DNA of 64,000 nt. Origin: Leuctra nigra. Taxonomy: Eukaryota; Arthropoda; Insecta; Plecoptera; Leuctridae. The DNA lies in the NCBI GenBank assembly GCA_934045905.1, contig OW203768.1, positions 11,746,316-11,810,315 of the forward strand. The letters run 5' to 3'. Below the pieces are notes generated by a model that saw only the letters and a list, made by a program, of their open reading frames with translations, did not search any database and was not told the DNA's origin. Shown in pieces: positions 25,606 through 35,830 of the stretch. The position numbers and the translations under genes are program-made. How positions within the stretch are numbered: position 1 is the first letter of the stretch; each line of letters starts with the position of its first letter.

Positions 25606-26342
25606 AATTACTGTAAAACTAAACAACTGATTAAAAATCGACTCTATGGCCAATTGTTACCTCTTACCAAATTTCTTGGTAGCTAACTATCGGACACTAT
25701 TTTAACTTCTAGTTAAGCATGTTACTAACAAGAAGTCTAACCATCAAGCACTCTGGCAAGCAAGATCACTGGCCCTAAGGCTGCTATAAAAATCTTCCTC
25801 TCAAGTGTGGTATTTTTATTAAATAAAGTAAGTACCTTGCCGCCCCCACTCATGCCTCTTTACACACTTATAGCTCTGTGGTTTTCAGGCTCGATGTGCT
25901 TCAATGCTTTTAATATTGAATTCACGTGGGAATCGACTTGTTTCCCACATCAAGTTGCACGCCTGCGCAAACTCTAGCTTTATGATCTGGATATTAGATT
26001 CAAGATTGAAGCAATACTTTTATGTCAGGTTTCATAGCAGTGCTAATTGTGTGGCAAGTGCGATCGACTCAAGTTAAATTATTTTAAAATATAAGTTTGT
26101 AGTTCTGTATTTGCTTAAAACTGCTTGTAAAATGCTTAACTGATTATACTGCTTACAATTTTTTGTGTGTGTTTAATTTTTGTATTTTGTATTTTGTATT
26201 TGTATTTTTTTTGCACATGTATTTAGACGTGTGACCTATAATTTTGAGCCCAATCTGAAAAAACGAGTTGTAATGGCATACCAGCTAATTATCATATTTA
26301 TGGGTAAAATAAAATGTAATGTCAGTACAAAATATATTCACC
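25606..26342. other. Non-coding stretch
   Basis: No gene recognised. It includes a short TTTGTATTTTGTATTTGTAT-type simple repeat at about 26176-26215. Confidence 0.5.
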
Positions 26343-26345
26343 TTA

Positions 26346-26500
26346 GGCCCGGTATTACCAAAGTTAAATTTGCTGGATTAACTTACTTTTGGATTAAATT
26401 CAACTGTTTCAAACAATTTGAGGTATCTGATTGGCTATGCCGCCAATTTAGTCCAATATTTAGTTAATCCGGCTCAGATTAACTTTGGTAATACCGGCCC
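26346..26500. mobile_element. Harbinger-type MITE (155 bp) with TTA target duplication
   Basis: Terminal inverted repeats GGCCCGGTATTACCAAAGTT and AACTTTGGTAATACCGGCCC (apart from one base) are flanked on both sides by TTA (26343-26345 and 26501-26503). A 3-bp TTA/TAA duplication is typical of PIF/Harbinger elements. The interior repeats TGGATTAAATTCAACT and GATTGGCTATGCCGCC, shared with the decayed copy at 13014. Confidence 0.9.
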
Positions 26501-26503
26501 TTA

Positions 26504-28078
26504 ATCTCTTTCATTCCCATTGAACCATATAACTTCTTTGCTATCCAAGGTTTGATCAACAACTTCTACACTACATGTAATAACGCATGCATGACAAAAT
26601 GCTCGCTTATCAACACGTCTAGCAAGCGTATTATTCCACCACCAGCTCCGTCCATTTCCAATCACCCTTCTAATCATCACCACCACCATTAGCTCCTTCC
26701 ATCAGTGCGTCCTTAACCCTAACAAAAAATATCGCCCCCAAATCTTGCGAATAGCTCTTTTGATCGTCCAGCATCAATGACCCGCAAAGTCCAAATTAAC
26801 TCCCCCTATCGAATCTATAGTCCCCTGAACCTAGCATCCATCTCGAGACCCACGCTCGTGCGAGGACCTCCGGGTGTCCCGGAGCTTGAGCCTAGGCGAC
26901 GCTGGGTGTGGAGAGATCGAGCTAAGTGGGTATATGGTGTGAATGAATGAATGAATTGGATCAGAAGGGGGGGATTGAGGGGGGGATATAAAGTTGATGG
27001 TTCCCACGGTTATAAAAGATGATGAAAGGATGCAGGGGGTCCAAAGGGTTATGTATTGAGTGATGGTTTTGTACGGTCAACAACATTTTGTTGATCGGTG
27101 TTTGAGTAAAGTAGGAATATCGGTTCAGTTGGTTACTTGTTTATTTACTGAATTAGCGGTTAGTTTATTAGTAAAATCAACACAAAACTTTCTGCTTACA
27201 AACTAGTGTCAACAATCTTGTCGTAGAGAATATCTATTTGGACAAAATACTGAAAAGTTACTGTAATTTATCTAATTTTAGAGATGATTTACTTCTAACA
27301 TTTCTCTATTACTTACCAATTCACCAGTGGACAAAATCCTGCTTTTATATTTTAAAGCTGCTCTTTATTTATTTGATTATTTGGGACAGAGATAATTTGA
27401 GTTTTGTCAACGTCGAGCTTACAATATTGGTGGGTTTTTTTATCCACTGACATGACAGGTATTAACACGATGAAAATAATGGTCTGAAAATGAAATGACA
27501 TTTACTCCTGATGACCTCGTCGATGATCGATGTCGAAGCGTGTTAATAAATGTGTCATATTTGACAAATTAGTGCTCGAACAAGCATGTGAAACAAAACA
27601 AAATGAAAATGAGCGTATATGCTATGTTATAAAGCATGTCCAAATATGCGTGGTACATAAAATTCTTCATGCCATTGGAAAGCTACAATATGTAACAAAT
27701 CTGAAAATACCAGCTACATCTGGACGAACAGAGGAATAGAATCTACACAAATGGGCTCCATTTCCTGGGGTTATGGTTTAGGTAAACCATAGAGAGTTTT
27801 AAAGTTTTAAAGTTGTGAATGTTGTAATATGAATGGTTGAATTTTTTTCTAAGTTTACTTTTGACAAACCAAAGGCTAGCAAAAATATAAATAAATCATT
27901 AAATGGAGCATTTTTTTTAGAATGTTCCATATGGTAGAGCGTATACAAGTGTACTAAAAGTACGATACACCGAAAAGTTTATAATTTTCTATAAAATGGA
28001 ACCTTTTATGTAGATTGCAGTTTGAACTCGTATTTATCCTGTTCATAACAAATATGTAAACATTGAGGAAGAAGGAAC
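26504..28078. other. Non-coding stretch
   Basis: A CAACACGTC copy of the dispersed TGCTCGCTTATCAAC family lies at about 26599-26630. At 27726-27765 there is a left TIR of the TA-flanked MITE family (GAATCTACACAAATGGGCTC), with candidate right ends at about 27904 and 28001. No protein-coding gene is supported. A 69-codon plus-strand frame at 27530-27739 has no recognisable domain. Confidence 0.45.
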
Positions 28079-28084
28079 TTTATT
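28079..28084 (-). terminator. Polyadenylation signal of the CFAP100-like gene
   Basis: AATAAA on the minus strand, 35 bp past the TGA at 28119-28121. It is the nearest such hexamer and is well placed for 3' end formation. Confidence 0.6.
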
Positions 28085-28118
28085 TTAAAAACACAATCTC
28101 AACCAAGCAAAAAACATA

Positions 28119-28424
28119 TCAACATTTTCCTGCGCTTGATTTAGTCTTCAGCTCCTCCAAGTACTCTTCAACTTTATCAATATGCTCACAAAACTCTGTA
28201 AAATATCTCAGGGCGTCCGTCTGGGTGGTCGTCAGATGCGTCTCCTTAACTGATCGCGGTCGTCGCAGCGGCGGAGGCTCGGACCGGGGCTTCAGCGGGC
28301 GCCCCTGACGCTGATAGGGCGGCGCCAACATCCTCGTCAACCCCACCATCAAGTTGTCCATCAGTTGGAGTTGACGATCGGCGTGGGCGGCGGTGCGCAA
28401 CATTCTTGTGTTCTCTTCGTACAC
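28119..28424 (-). CDS. CFAP100-like protein, terminal coding exon
   Basis: Terminal exon of 306 bp: acceptor CCCCAG at 28425-28430, phase 0, ending TGA at 28119-28121. It encodes 101 residues beginning VYEENTRMLRTAAHADRQLQ. A proline- and arginine-rich linker follows (MLAPPYQRQGRPLKPRSEPP), then an acidic helical tail (FCEHIDKVEEYLEELKTKSS). GC content is far above the surrounding DNA, which supports real coding. Immediately upstream in transcript sense, in the preceding intron, the acceptor region is multiplied in a ~107-bp tandem array (28425-29100), giving several alternative AG sites. Confidence 0.8.
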   Translation of the reverse strand: MYEENTRMLRTAAHADRQLQLMDNLMVGLTRMLAPPYQRQGRPLKPRSEPPPLRRPRSVKETHLTTTQTDALRYFTEFCEHIDKVEEYLEELKTKSSAGKC

Positions 28425-29105
28425 CTGGGGACGGAGGGTGGTGTTAGTAGGTGAGGACGACGCAGTTGTGGAGGGAGCAAGTTTTAGGTAGGACGCCGTC
28501 AAGCATCGTGGTAGGAGTTAAAGAACTCATTATGTTCGTGCACCTGGAGACGGAGGGTGGTGTTGGTTAGCTAGGACGTCGTCAACGTCATGACTTGGAG
28601 TTAACGAAAGAGCGGAGTTGAATCGATAATGTGGTGTTGTGATCGTACACCTGGCGACGGAGGGTGGTGTTTGTTAGCTAGGACGCCGTCAACGTCATGA
28701 CTTGGAGTTAACGAAAGAGCGGAGTTGAATCGATAATGTGGTGTTGTGATCGTACACCTGGCGACAGAGGGTGGTGTTTGTTAGCTAGGACGCCGTCAAC
28801 GTCATGACTTGGAGTTAACGAAAGAGCGGAGTTGAATCGATAATGCGGTGTTGTGATCGTACACCTGGCGACGGAGGGTGGCGTTTACTAGCTAGGACGC
28901 CGTCAACGTCATGACTTGGAGTTAACGAAAGAGCGGAGTTGAATCGACAATGTGGTGTTGTGATCGTACACCTGGCGACAGAGGGTGGTGTTTGTTAGCT
29001 AGGACGCCGTCAACGTCATGACTTAGAGTTGAAAAAGAGCGGAGTTGAATCGACAATGTGGTGTTGTGATCGTGCACCTGGCGACGGAGGGTGGTGTTGA
29101 TAAGT
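28425..29105 (-). repeat. Intronic tandem array of splice-acceptor copies, ~107-bp unit
   Basis: Copies of ACACCTGGCGACGGAGGGTG start at about 28421 (the real junction), 28542, 28647, 28754, 28861, 28968 and 29074. Read on the minus strand, each unit carries CCTCCGTCGCCAG followed by GTGTACGA, the acceptor and first exon bases of the terminal exon. The later units are nearly identical, while the two closest to the exon are more diverged. Confidence 0.9.
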
Positions 29106-29822
29106 TGCAGGAAGGAAGTTATTGATTTCCTTTAGTTGGGGGTTTAGTTGACGACAATGGGATCTTGTAGAATGGTGGAGGGCGACTTTGACACCGGAGC
29201 GGATATCCTACTTATAAACCTCTTTCAGAGTGAAATATTCAATTAGTTTACTGTCGACATTTGTACATTTTCAAATATATTTTACACTTCCGTAAGAGAC
29301 CTACAAAAGAATGAATTTCAACCATTCCTTTCTCAATTTTATGTTTCATCGGTTTGGTTTAATTAAATAGTAAATAACGAGGAAATGAAAAGTGAAATAT
29401 CTTTTTGGGTTTTGTTGACAGATTCTTTTCATTTACTTTCGTTTTTCTTCATTTTTTCAATTTTTCAAAAGTCTAGTACCTACGAGGTCTTTTTCAAGAT
29501 TTTTTAAATTTTATTATAATTTTGTTGTGACATTTTTTGACACATGCTACCGTCAACTGACAATTTCTACAAGCAAAATATCAGTCGATTTGGTTTGATG
29601 CAACTTTCATAGTTAGAGTTTTGCTTCTAGGAAGTTTCAAAAGGAGTGATACCGTACTGCTTACCGTTCTTCATCAAACTGAGATGACGAGTTACCTACG
29701 CGTTGAATCATTGAAATTATTATAATTTTCATTGAAACGATTCAAGAATTCCATTAAACGCCAAAAATTCAATAATTGAATCTCCCATCCATTTTCCGCC
29801 ACCAGTTGTAATATCCACTCAC

Positions 29823-30076
29823 CTGCGCCTCACAGCGCCTCACAATCTTCTGCGGCAGGAAGTCGAGCTGCAGCATCAACCTCTCGTACTCCGCCTCCAT
29901 GTGCTGCATCATGTCGCGCATGGGGATCACGTCGCCGGTGGCGGCGGCGGAGGCATCGGCACGCGTCTGGACGGCGGCGACGCTGTCCTGATAGGCGTCC
30001 TCGACGTAGATGTGCAGCTTCAGCGCCTCCTCGTCGTTCACGAGGTTGCGGAACAACGTGTTCAGGAGGTCTTTGC
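29823..30076 (-). CDS. CFAP100-like protein, penultimate exon
   Basis: A 254-bp exon with acceptor TCTAG (phase 1) and donor GTGAGT (phase 0). It encodes GKDLLNTLFRNLVNDEEALK, a spacer containing alternating alanine residues (SAAATGDV), and a helical segment MQHMEAEYERLMLQLDFLPQ ending in CEAQ. The frame joins without correction to the exons on both sides. The heptad-like spacing of hydrophobic residues suggests a coiled coil. The exon is not duplicated, unlike its three neighbours' borders. Confidence 0.85.
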
Positions 30077-30425
30077 CTAGACGGAGATGATGACGAGGAT
30101 GACAAAGGAGTTGCATTCGTTGTTAGGAAGCTCCTTTTGCTTGTACGATCTTATTTTCCCTCTCTGGTGGCAAATATATTACGAAAACTCCCTCATTAAA
30201 TCTATGCTAGTGGTACAGATAAGAAGCTAATTGGTAAAAGATTATACAATATTCTTTCTTTATATGGAATTTAATAGAATAAAATACGAATTAAAGTATT
30301 ACTAATTTCGCTTATTTTTTGTAAGCTATAAAAAAACTTTGTCAGTACCATACCATTTCGCTAATATTGCAAAAATAATGGTTCAGTTTGAATTCTTGAC
30401 GTCAAATAAAGGACATTTTTTAATG
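30077..30425. other. Intron sequence
   Basis: AT-rich intron between exons at 29823-30076 and 30696-30921 of the minus-strand gene. Nothing else seen before the partial exon duplications begin near 30426. Confidence 0.6.
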
Positions 30426-30695
30426 ACAACGACGACACCCTCTTCTCCTAGTTCTCCTCGACGTCCCTCGAGGTCGGCGACGAGCTTGTGGACGCCGTCG
30501 AACTCCTCTATCATGCCAAGGAGGCTGCATATAATTGTAACTATCCCCACACTTACCGAAGCTCTCCAACGACGCCGCCCTCTTCTCCTCGTTGACGATC
30601 TCCCTCTCGAGGTCGGCGACGAGCTTGTGGACGCCGCCGAACTCCTCGATCATGCCAAGGAGGCGGGCTATAATTGTAACTATCCCCACACTCAC
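30426..30695 (-). repeat. Partial tandem duplications of an exon 3' end with its donor
   Basis: Reading the minus strand past the donor of exon 30696-30921, the intron repeats the last ~90 bp of that exon plus ~50 bp of intron, with unit length 139 bp. The first extra copy (30557-30650) still encodes EEFGGVHKLVADLEREIV and NEEKRAASLESFG and ends in a usable GTAAGT donor. A second, more degraded copy (about 30426-30520) has lost its end. Between copies is TAGTTACAATTATA. No good acceptor precedes either copy, so they are probably intronic. Confidence 0.85.
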
Positions 30696-30921
30696 CGAAG
30701 CTCTCCAACGACGCCGCCCTCTTCTCCTCGTAGACAATCTCCCTCTCGAGGTCGGCGACGAGCTTGTGGACGCCGCCGAACTCCTCGTCAATCTTGCCGC
30801 TGATGTCGGCGATGCCCTGCTTGAGCTCCTGCAGCGGCACCAACACCTCCTCGACGTTCAACAGGATCGTCAGGTTCTTCTGCTCCATGTCGGCGAAGAA
30901 GTCGAGGAGTTGGTCCGGGTC
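30696..30921 (-). CDS. CFAP100-like protein, internal exon (conserved core)
   Basis: A 226-bp exon with acceptor CCGCAG and donor GTGAGT (phase 0 in, phase 1 out). It encodes DPDQLLDFFADMEQKNLTIL, then LLNVEEVLVPLQELKQGIAD, and ends KRAASLESF. Together with VLYFE at the end of the previous exon, this gives the pattern LYF-x2-P-x-QLL-x2-F-x2-E-x2-NL, which I recognise from the CFAP100/CCDC37 and CCDC38 family of DUF4200 coiled-coil proteins. CFAP100 (Chlamydomonas MIA1) acts in the ciliary axoneme, where it regulates inner dynein arms. Family assignment is from memory of the motif, not from a search; CCDC38 is the main alternative. Confidence 0.85.
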
Positions 30922-31460
30922 CTGCGGAAGACATTGTCCGGACGTGACTCAGACGGGGCATGAACAGGGACAATCCAGTCGTAAGGGGGGAGGGGGGAGG
31001 CGATTCTGGTTTCTGAGTAAGGAAAAATATACTTCTATAAAAAACGTGTTTCTTCTTCTTTGCTTAAATTTCGTTAGGATTGACTGAAAGATTATGCAGA
31101 TTAGTTAATTTTTAAAATAATTTTTCAGTATTTGAATGGCTAATTGTCACCAATTAATCAAAGTTTTACATTTTTTTGAACATACCGTCCCACACTTTCA
31201 AGTCCCGATTTTAACAAGCAATTACTGCATCATTCCACTTAATTGTTCCCATAATGTTCCTAACGTTCCGGCAAATAAATACACTTAATTAGTAATTAGT
31301 AAAGTAAACTCAAACACTGTCTGTCTTGAACTTCCTGACTTCTTCAAAACATATCCGTGTTTAAAAAAATACCTCACAAGATCTCTCATTCTCGCTCATT
31401 CTTGAGTAAAAACATGTAATCCAGATCTCTCTCGGAAACAAAATACTCTTAACGAGGTTG
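30922..31460. other. Intron sequence
   Basis: AT-rich intron of the minus-strand gene with a short G-rich patch at about 30986-31000. No other feature seen. Confidence 0.6.
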
Positions 31461-32588
31461 CCCCCTCCTACTCACCCCTCCTACTCACCTCAAAGTACAG
31501 CACCGGCCTCTCCTCCTCCCTGGTGTCCGTGGTGACCACCTACTCACCCCTCCTACTCACCCCTCCTACTCACCTCGAAGTACAGCACCGGCCTCTCCTC
31601 CTCCCTGGTGTCCGTGGTGAGCACCTACTCACCCCTCCTACTCACCATGAAGTACAGCACCGGCCTCTCCTCCTCCCTGGTGTCCGTGGTGAGCACCTAC
31701 TCACCCCTCCTACTCACCCCCTCCTACTCACCTCGAAGTACAGCACCGGCCTCTCCTCCTCCCTGGTGTCCGTGGTGACCACCTACTCACCCCTCCTACT
31801 CACCCCTCCTACTCACCTCGAAGTACAGCACCGGCCTCTCCTCCTCCCTGGTGTCCGTGGTGAGCACCTACTCACCCCTCCTACTCACCTCGAAGTACAG
31901 CACCGGCCTCTCCTCCTCCCTGGTGTCCGTGGTGAGCACCTACTCACCCCTCCTACTCACCTCGAAGTACAGCACCGGCCTCTCCTCCTCCCTGGTGTCC
32001 GTGGTGACCACCTACTCACCCCTCCTACTCACCCCTCCTACTCACCTCGAAGTACAGCACCGGCCTCTCCTCCTCCCTGGTGTCCGTGGTGAGCACCTAC
32101 TCACCCCTCCTACTCACCTCGAAGTACAACACCAGCCTCTCCTCCTCCCTGGTATCCGTGGTGAACATCTACTCACCCCTCCTACTCACCCCTCCTACTC
32201 ACCTCGAAGTACAGCACCGGCCTCTCCTCCTCCCTGGTGTCCGTGGTGACCACCTACTCACCCCTCCTACTCACCCCTCCTACTCACCTCGAAGTACAGC
32301 ACCGGCCTCTCCTCCTCCCTGGTGTCCGTGGTGAGCACCTACTCACCCCTCCTACTCACCTCGAAGTACAGCACCGGCCTCTCCTCCTCCCTGGTGTCCG
32401 TATGGGGCACCTTCTCAACACTCCTACTCACCTCGAAGTACAGCACCGGCCTCTCCTCCTCCCTGGTGTCCGTGGTGAGCACCTACTCACCCCTCCTACT
32501 CACCTCGAAGTACAACACCAGCCTCTCCTCCTCCCTGGTATCCGTGGTGAACATCTACTCACCCCTCCTACTCACCCCTCCTACTCAC
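31461..32588 (-). repeat. Intronic tandem array of splice-donor copies, 72/85-bp units
   Basis: Fourteen extra copies of the last ~48 bp of exon 32589-32789, together with its GTGAGTAGGAGGGG donor, lie in the downstream intron. Unit starts (AGTACAGCACC) fall at about 31493, 31578, 31648, 31734, 31819, 31891, 31963, 32048, 32120, 32206, 32291, 32363, 32435 and 32507, with the parental copy at 32592. Spacing is about 72 or 85 bp, the difference being an extra CCTCCTACTCACC. Variant copies with CAACACCAG and GTATCC recur exactly 387 bp apart (32120 and 32507), showing block duplication. The plus-strand frames here are artefacts. Confidence 0.95.
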
Positions 32589-32789
32589 CTCGAAGTACAG
32601 CACCGGCCTCTCCTCCTCCCTGGTGTCCGTGGTGAACATCTGGATGATCGCGTCCAAAGAGACGACGGATCCGAGGTTGGGCTGGCGGTATTTCCCGTAG
32701 ATAGTCTCACTTGAGTCGCTGCGGTGGACGTAATCGTAGACCTCCCTCCACTCGGGCGGGCTGATCTCGTACAGGAAGCGCTGGTAGAT
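32589..32789 (-). CDS. CFAP100-like ciliary coiled-coil protein, most upstream exon found
   Basis: A 201-bp exon, exactly 67 codons, with acceptor CCACTAG and donor GTGAGT, phase 0 at both ends. It encodes IYQRFLYEISPPEWREVYDY, then GKYRQPNLGSVVSLDAIIQM, ending EEERPVLYFE. With the three downstream exons it gives 328 residues. CFAP100 proteins are roughly twice that length, so the N-terminal half, including most of the DUF4200 region, is missing. It may lie upstream (higher coordinates), across the 33423-33622 gap or beyond the window. Expected role: axonemal inner-arm dynein regulation in ciliated or flagellated cells, which in insects means sensory neurons and sperm. The gene call is firm; the family name is moderately sure. 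Confidence 0.8.
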
Positions 32790-33073
32790 CTAGTGGACAG
32801 ATTGGCTTATGTTTTAGTACGTAATGTAAAGTACCTTTATACACAACATTGAAAACTTTGAATGATTGAACTTATTTTATTGATACATTTTACATTTTAT
32901 ACTGTGCAAAATATTTGCTTTCTTACTAAAGTACGACATGTACGATCATTCTAAATATTTTTTCAGAACTCAAATAAAACAACAAATAAATTTAATAAAA
33001 TATGAAATTAAAATCGTCTTGATTGCAATATTTCATCCTGTATTATTGGTTTTATTTCGAGGTAATGTCAACA
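32790..33073. other. Intron or flanking sequence
   Basis: AT-rich, presumably intron of the minus-strand gene. No exon recognised. Confidence 0.4.
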
Positions 33074-33200
33074 GGGGTGGGATTACATAAAATGATAACT
33101 TTCTTGTCACGGTGACAAGCTTCTGATTCAATGCTATTCACGGCCTTCTAGGGACTTGTCAACGTGACAAGGAAGTTATCATTTTATGTGATCGCACCCC
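33074..33200. mobile_element. Short palindromic MITE (127 bp)
   Basis: The two ends are long imperfect inverted repeats. ACATAAAATGATAACTT near the left end is matched by AAGTTATCATTTTATGT near the right. The left end GGGGTGGGAT is matched by ATCGCACCCC. Inner arms CTTGTCACGGTGACAAG and CTTGTCAACGTGACAAG are each nearly self-complementary. A CACGGCCTTCTAG motif in the centre recalls the palindromes at 35036 and 38601. No target duplication could be read. Confidence 0.75.
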
Positions 33201-33422
33201 AGTTTCGATTCATATATTTGAACCTTCTTCAGGACAAAACTTAAAAACTGCCTACAGAACGAAATTCAAGACGATTTTAATTATTCTACTCCCGAATCTT
33301 TCACTCTTATAAAAACATGACATATTCATGATTGGTGAATGAGGTTGACTGTTGAAAACAACAGAAAATACGCATTCATTGTCCCAGAAATGAAGACTTT
33401 TTGTGAAGATTCTATTCTCCTT

Positions 33423-33622
33423 NNNNNNNNNNNNNNNNNNNNNNNNNNNNNNNNNNNNNNNNNNNNNNNNNNNNNNNNNNNNNNNNNNNNNNNNNNNNNN
33501 NNNNNNNNNNNNNNNNNNNNNNNNNNNNNNNNNNNNNNNNNNNNNNNNNNNNNNNNNNNNNNNNNNNNNNNNNNNNNNNNNNNNNNNNNNNNNNNNNNNN
33601 NNNNNNNNNNNNNNNNNNNNNN
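33423..33622. other. Assembly gap (200 N)
   Basis: Exactly 200 Ns, which suggests a scaffold gap of arbitrary size. The left border lies in a MITE end (GAAGATTCTATTCTCCTT), so a repeat probably broke the assembly. Any reading frame across it is meaningless. Confidence 1.
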
Positions 33623-35035
33623 TTATCTTGAATTTCATGTTATTATAAAACGCAATCGAGAGGTAGAATTTCAGTTCTCGGCCCTAAGACACATTTTATG
33701 AAATTTCTCAGTTTTGAAATTCAAATTTGATGACGGTACATGAAATTTTAATTTCAATGTCTTTTCATATATATCTTATGTTTATACATTTAACATTTTC
33801 TTGTGTTTTGTTTGTAGTCAGCAGATTGTTTATCAGAGCACATTGTTCTACGTGTTGCTTATTTTAACTTAAATTATTCATTTATTTTGGAAGTCTTCAA
33901 AATTATTTTACATCTTCGTTGCAAACGACGAAGAAAGAGAACTTTATAATGTAAACGAACGTGTAAAGTCCATTCACTCTAACATTGGCAAAAAACTGAA
34001 TGCACTATCGCCTAAACAAGCATACAATTTAGTAGACATGTATATTTATATTTTAAAGTGCATTATAGATATTTTGTGGCTATTTAAATTCATATTCAGA
34101 AGTTCAAAAATTCAAAATTATTATATTATACATTACATTTATACATTTATACATTTACCATTTATATTATATTCAAAAATTTAAATTCATATTCGCTAGA
34201 GCAACAATATTACATTTTCTCGCTGTCAACTTTACAGTGAATTGATTTTACACCATTTTGTAAATCTGATTGTTCAAGCACCTGTCTATTGATAATATTT
34301 GCCTATATTTGTACTTTATTTATTGATAAATAAAGATCATATTGAAAGATAATAATATGATAACATGACGATTCTCAACAAAAAGTAGAATCTTGTTTAA
34401 AATAACGTGATAAATGTATTACAGTAGCCAAATGTGTGTAGACTTTCCTAACAATACACATAAATCACCCCCCCCCCCCCCTCCCCCCCTAGTAGTCACA
34501 AGTAATTAACGACGCACGCCACAAGCCCCGTCATGTGCCAGACCTTCGTCTCTTTTATCTCTTCGTTTCACTTCATGAAGCGTACGCAAAGTTTCCCAAT
34601 AAACTCCTCGGTCAAGCATCCATCTAAAACACCGCCAAAGACAACGACTGTTTGATACAATTAAACAAGATGATTTGCTAGATTAGCTAATTATTCACTT
34701 AAAATCAGAGGTTTACTGTTGGACGAATATCAGACACCAGATGGCATTAAGTTCACGTAACATTTGATGTAAATGATTTGTATGTTTGATAGCAATTCTT
34801 CGGACATTGCCACTGGTAAAGTAGTTTACATAACTGGACATGAAAAATAGATTTAGTTTGTCACTCAGTAATGAATGCTGCCGAATTCTCGGCATATACA
34901 TAGATTTTTATGTTCTAACTTCTGCATCATAAAAAAAACACTACTAAATCGTGTATCAGTTGCAATATTTTATTATATTTTTTTAAAAAAATATGCGTTT
35001 TTCCTTCTGAAAAGTGCAGTTTGAAGTACATGTAG
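33623..35035. other. Non-coding stretch
   Basis: No gene recognised. It includes a 14-C tract at 34468-34481 followed by T and seven Cs. There is an ACATTTATACATTTATACAT simple repeat near 34135, and a possible LINE 3' tail at 34300-34340 (TTTATTTATTGATAAATAAA). Confidence 0.45.
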
Positions 35036-35200
35036 AGTTGAGTTGCCATGGTGAAACGGCCTTCTAGAAATTCGTATTTCTTTGCGAATTTATGAAAATT
35101 TCTAGAAGACCGCGTACATTTGAGTTGCCATGGTGAAACGGCCTTCTAGAAATTCGTATATCTTTCCAAATTTATGAAAATTTCTAGAAGGCCGTGATTG
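35036..35200. repeat. Tandem pair of palindromic units (83 bp)
   Basis: Two copies starting GAGTTGCCATGGTGAAACGG at 35039 and 35122. In each, GGCCTTCTAGAAATTCG is followed about 25 bp later by AAATTTCTAGAAGRCCG, so each unit folds into a hairpin. A third copy lies in reverse orientation at 38601-38679. Confidence 0.8.
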
Positions 35201-35580
35201 TTAGGCATGGTTGCTCCTTAATATTAGGGTATACAAAATCGATCAAAACTAAATGAAGTATCAAATTAAGAACAATAAACTTTAATTTATTATGTTTTTA
35301 ACAAAATACATACTGCCAGTATTGAGTGTGATATACGTATGTTCCTTTTTGGTATTGGAAAAGATTGAAAATGCAGAGGTTAGTAAATACAATTGGTTCG
35401 TTTTGGTTCACTTGTAATTTTTCTACCAATAAAAGAGGTATTTGAGCCATTGCTATTTAAAAGCGCCAAATAAATGTAAATTCAGACCTATATTCATTGT
35501 AATTCATGAAATTTCGAAAAAGAAGGGATGTAAAATTGTAAAAATAATAAAATTACAAAATAAAAAAGTATCAAAAGAGT

Positions 35581-35651
35581 TGCATCGGCCGGGAATCGAA
35601 CCCGGGCCGCCCGCGTGGCAGGCGAGCATTCTACCACTGAACCACCGATGC
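35581..35651 (-). tRNA. tRNA-Gly (GCC)
   Basis: On the minus strand the 71-nt gene starts GCATCGGTGGTTCAGTGGTA and ends CCGATGCA. It has a 7-bp acceptor stem (GCATCGG with CCGATGC), the anticodon GCC in CTGCCAC, and a standard T arm with TTCGATT. The A box (TGGTTCAGTGG) and B box (GGTTCGATTCC) are intact. TTTT follows shortly after as a weak Pol III terminator. It decodes GGC and GGU. Confidence 0.97.
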
Positions 35652-35830
35652 TCATGTACTTTCAGCGCATCGTAGAGCCTCTAGACGTGGGTTTGCCTGC
35701 CGAGGTCATCGATTTCTATCGCGTTTCGAGAAAAATGTTGGATATTGTCTTCAATGTTCAACGTTAATAACGATAATAAGTATTAGTGACGAGGAATCAG
35801 TATATAAGTAGGTACTTTATAACCTACAAA

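Noticed and set aside
31523..32714. Long proline/leucine/serine-rich plus-strand frames of up to 189 codons
   Set aside because: They are the antisense reading of the donor-junction tandem array of the minus-strand gene. Frame length comes from the repeat unit.
33252..33701. Frames of 81-128 codons crossing the N run
   Set aside because: They exist only because Ns hide stops.
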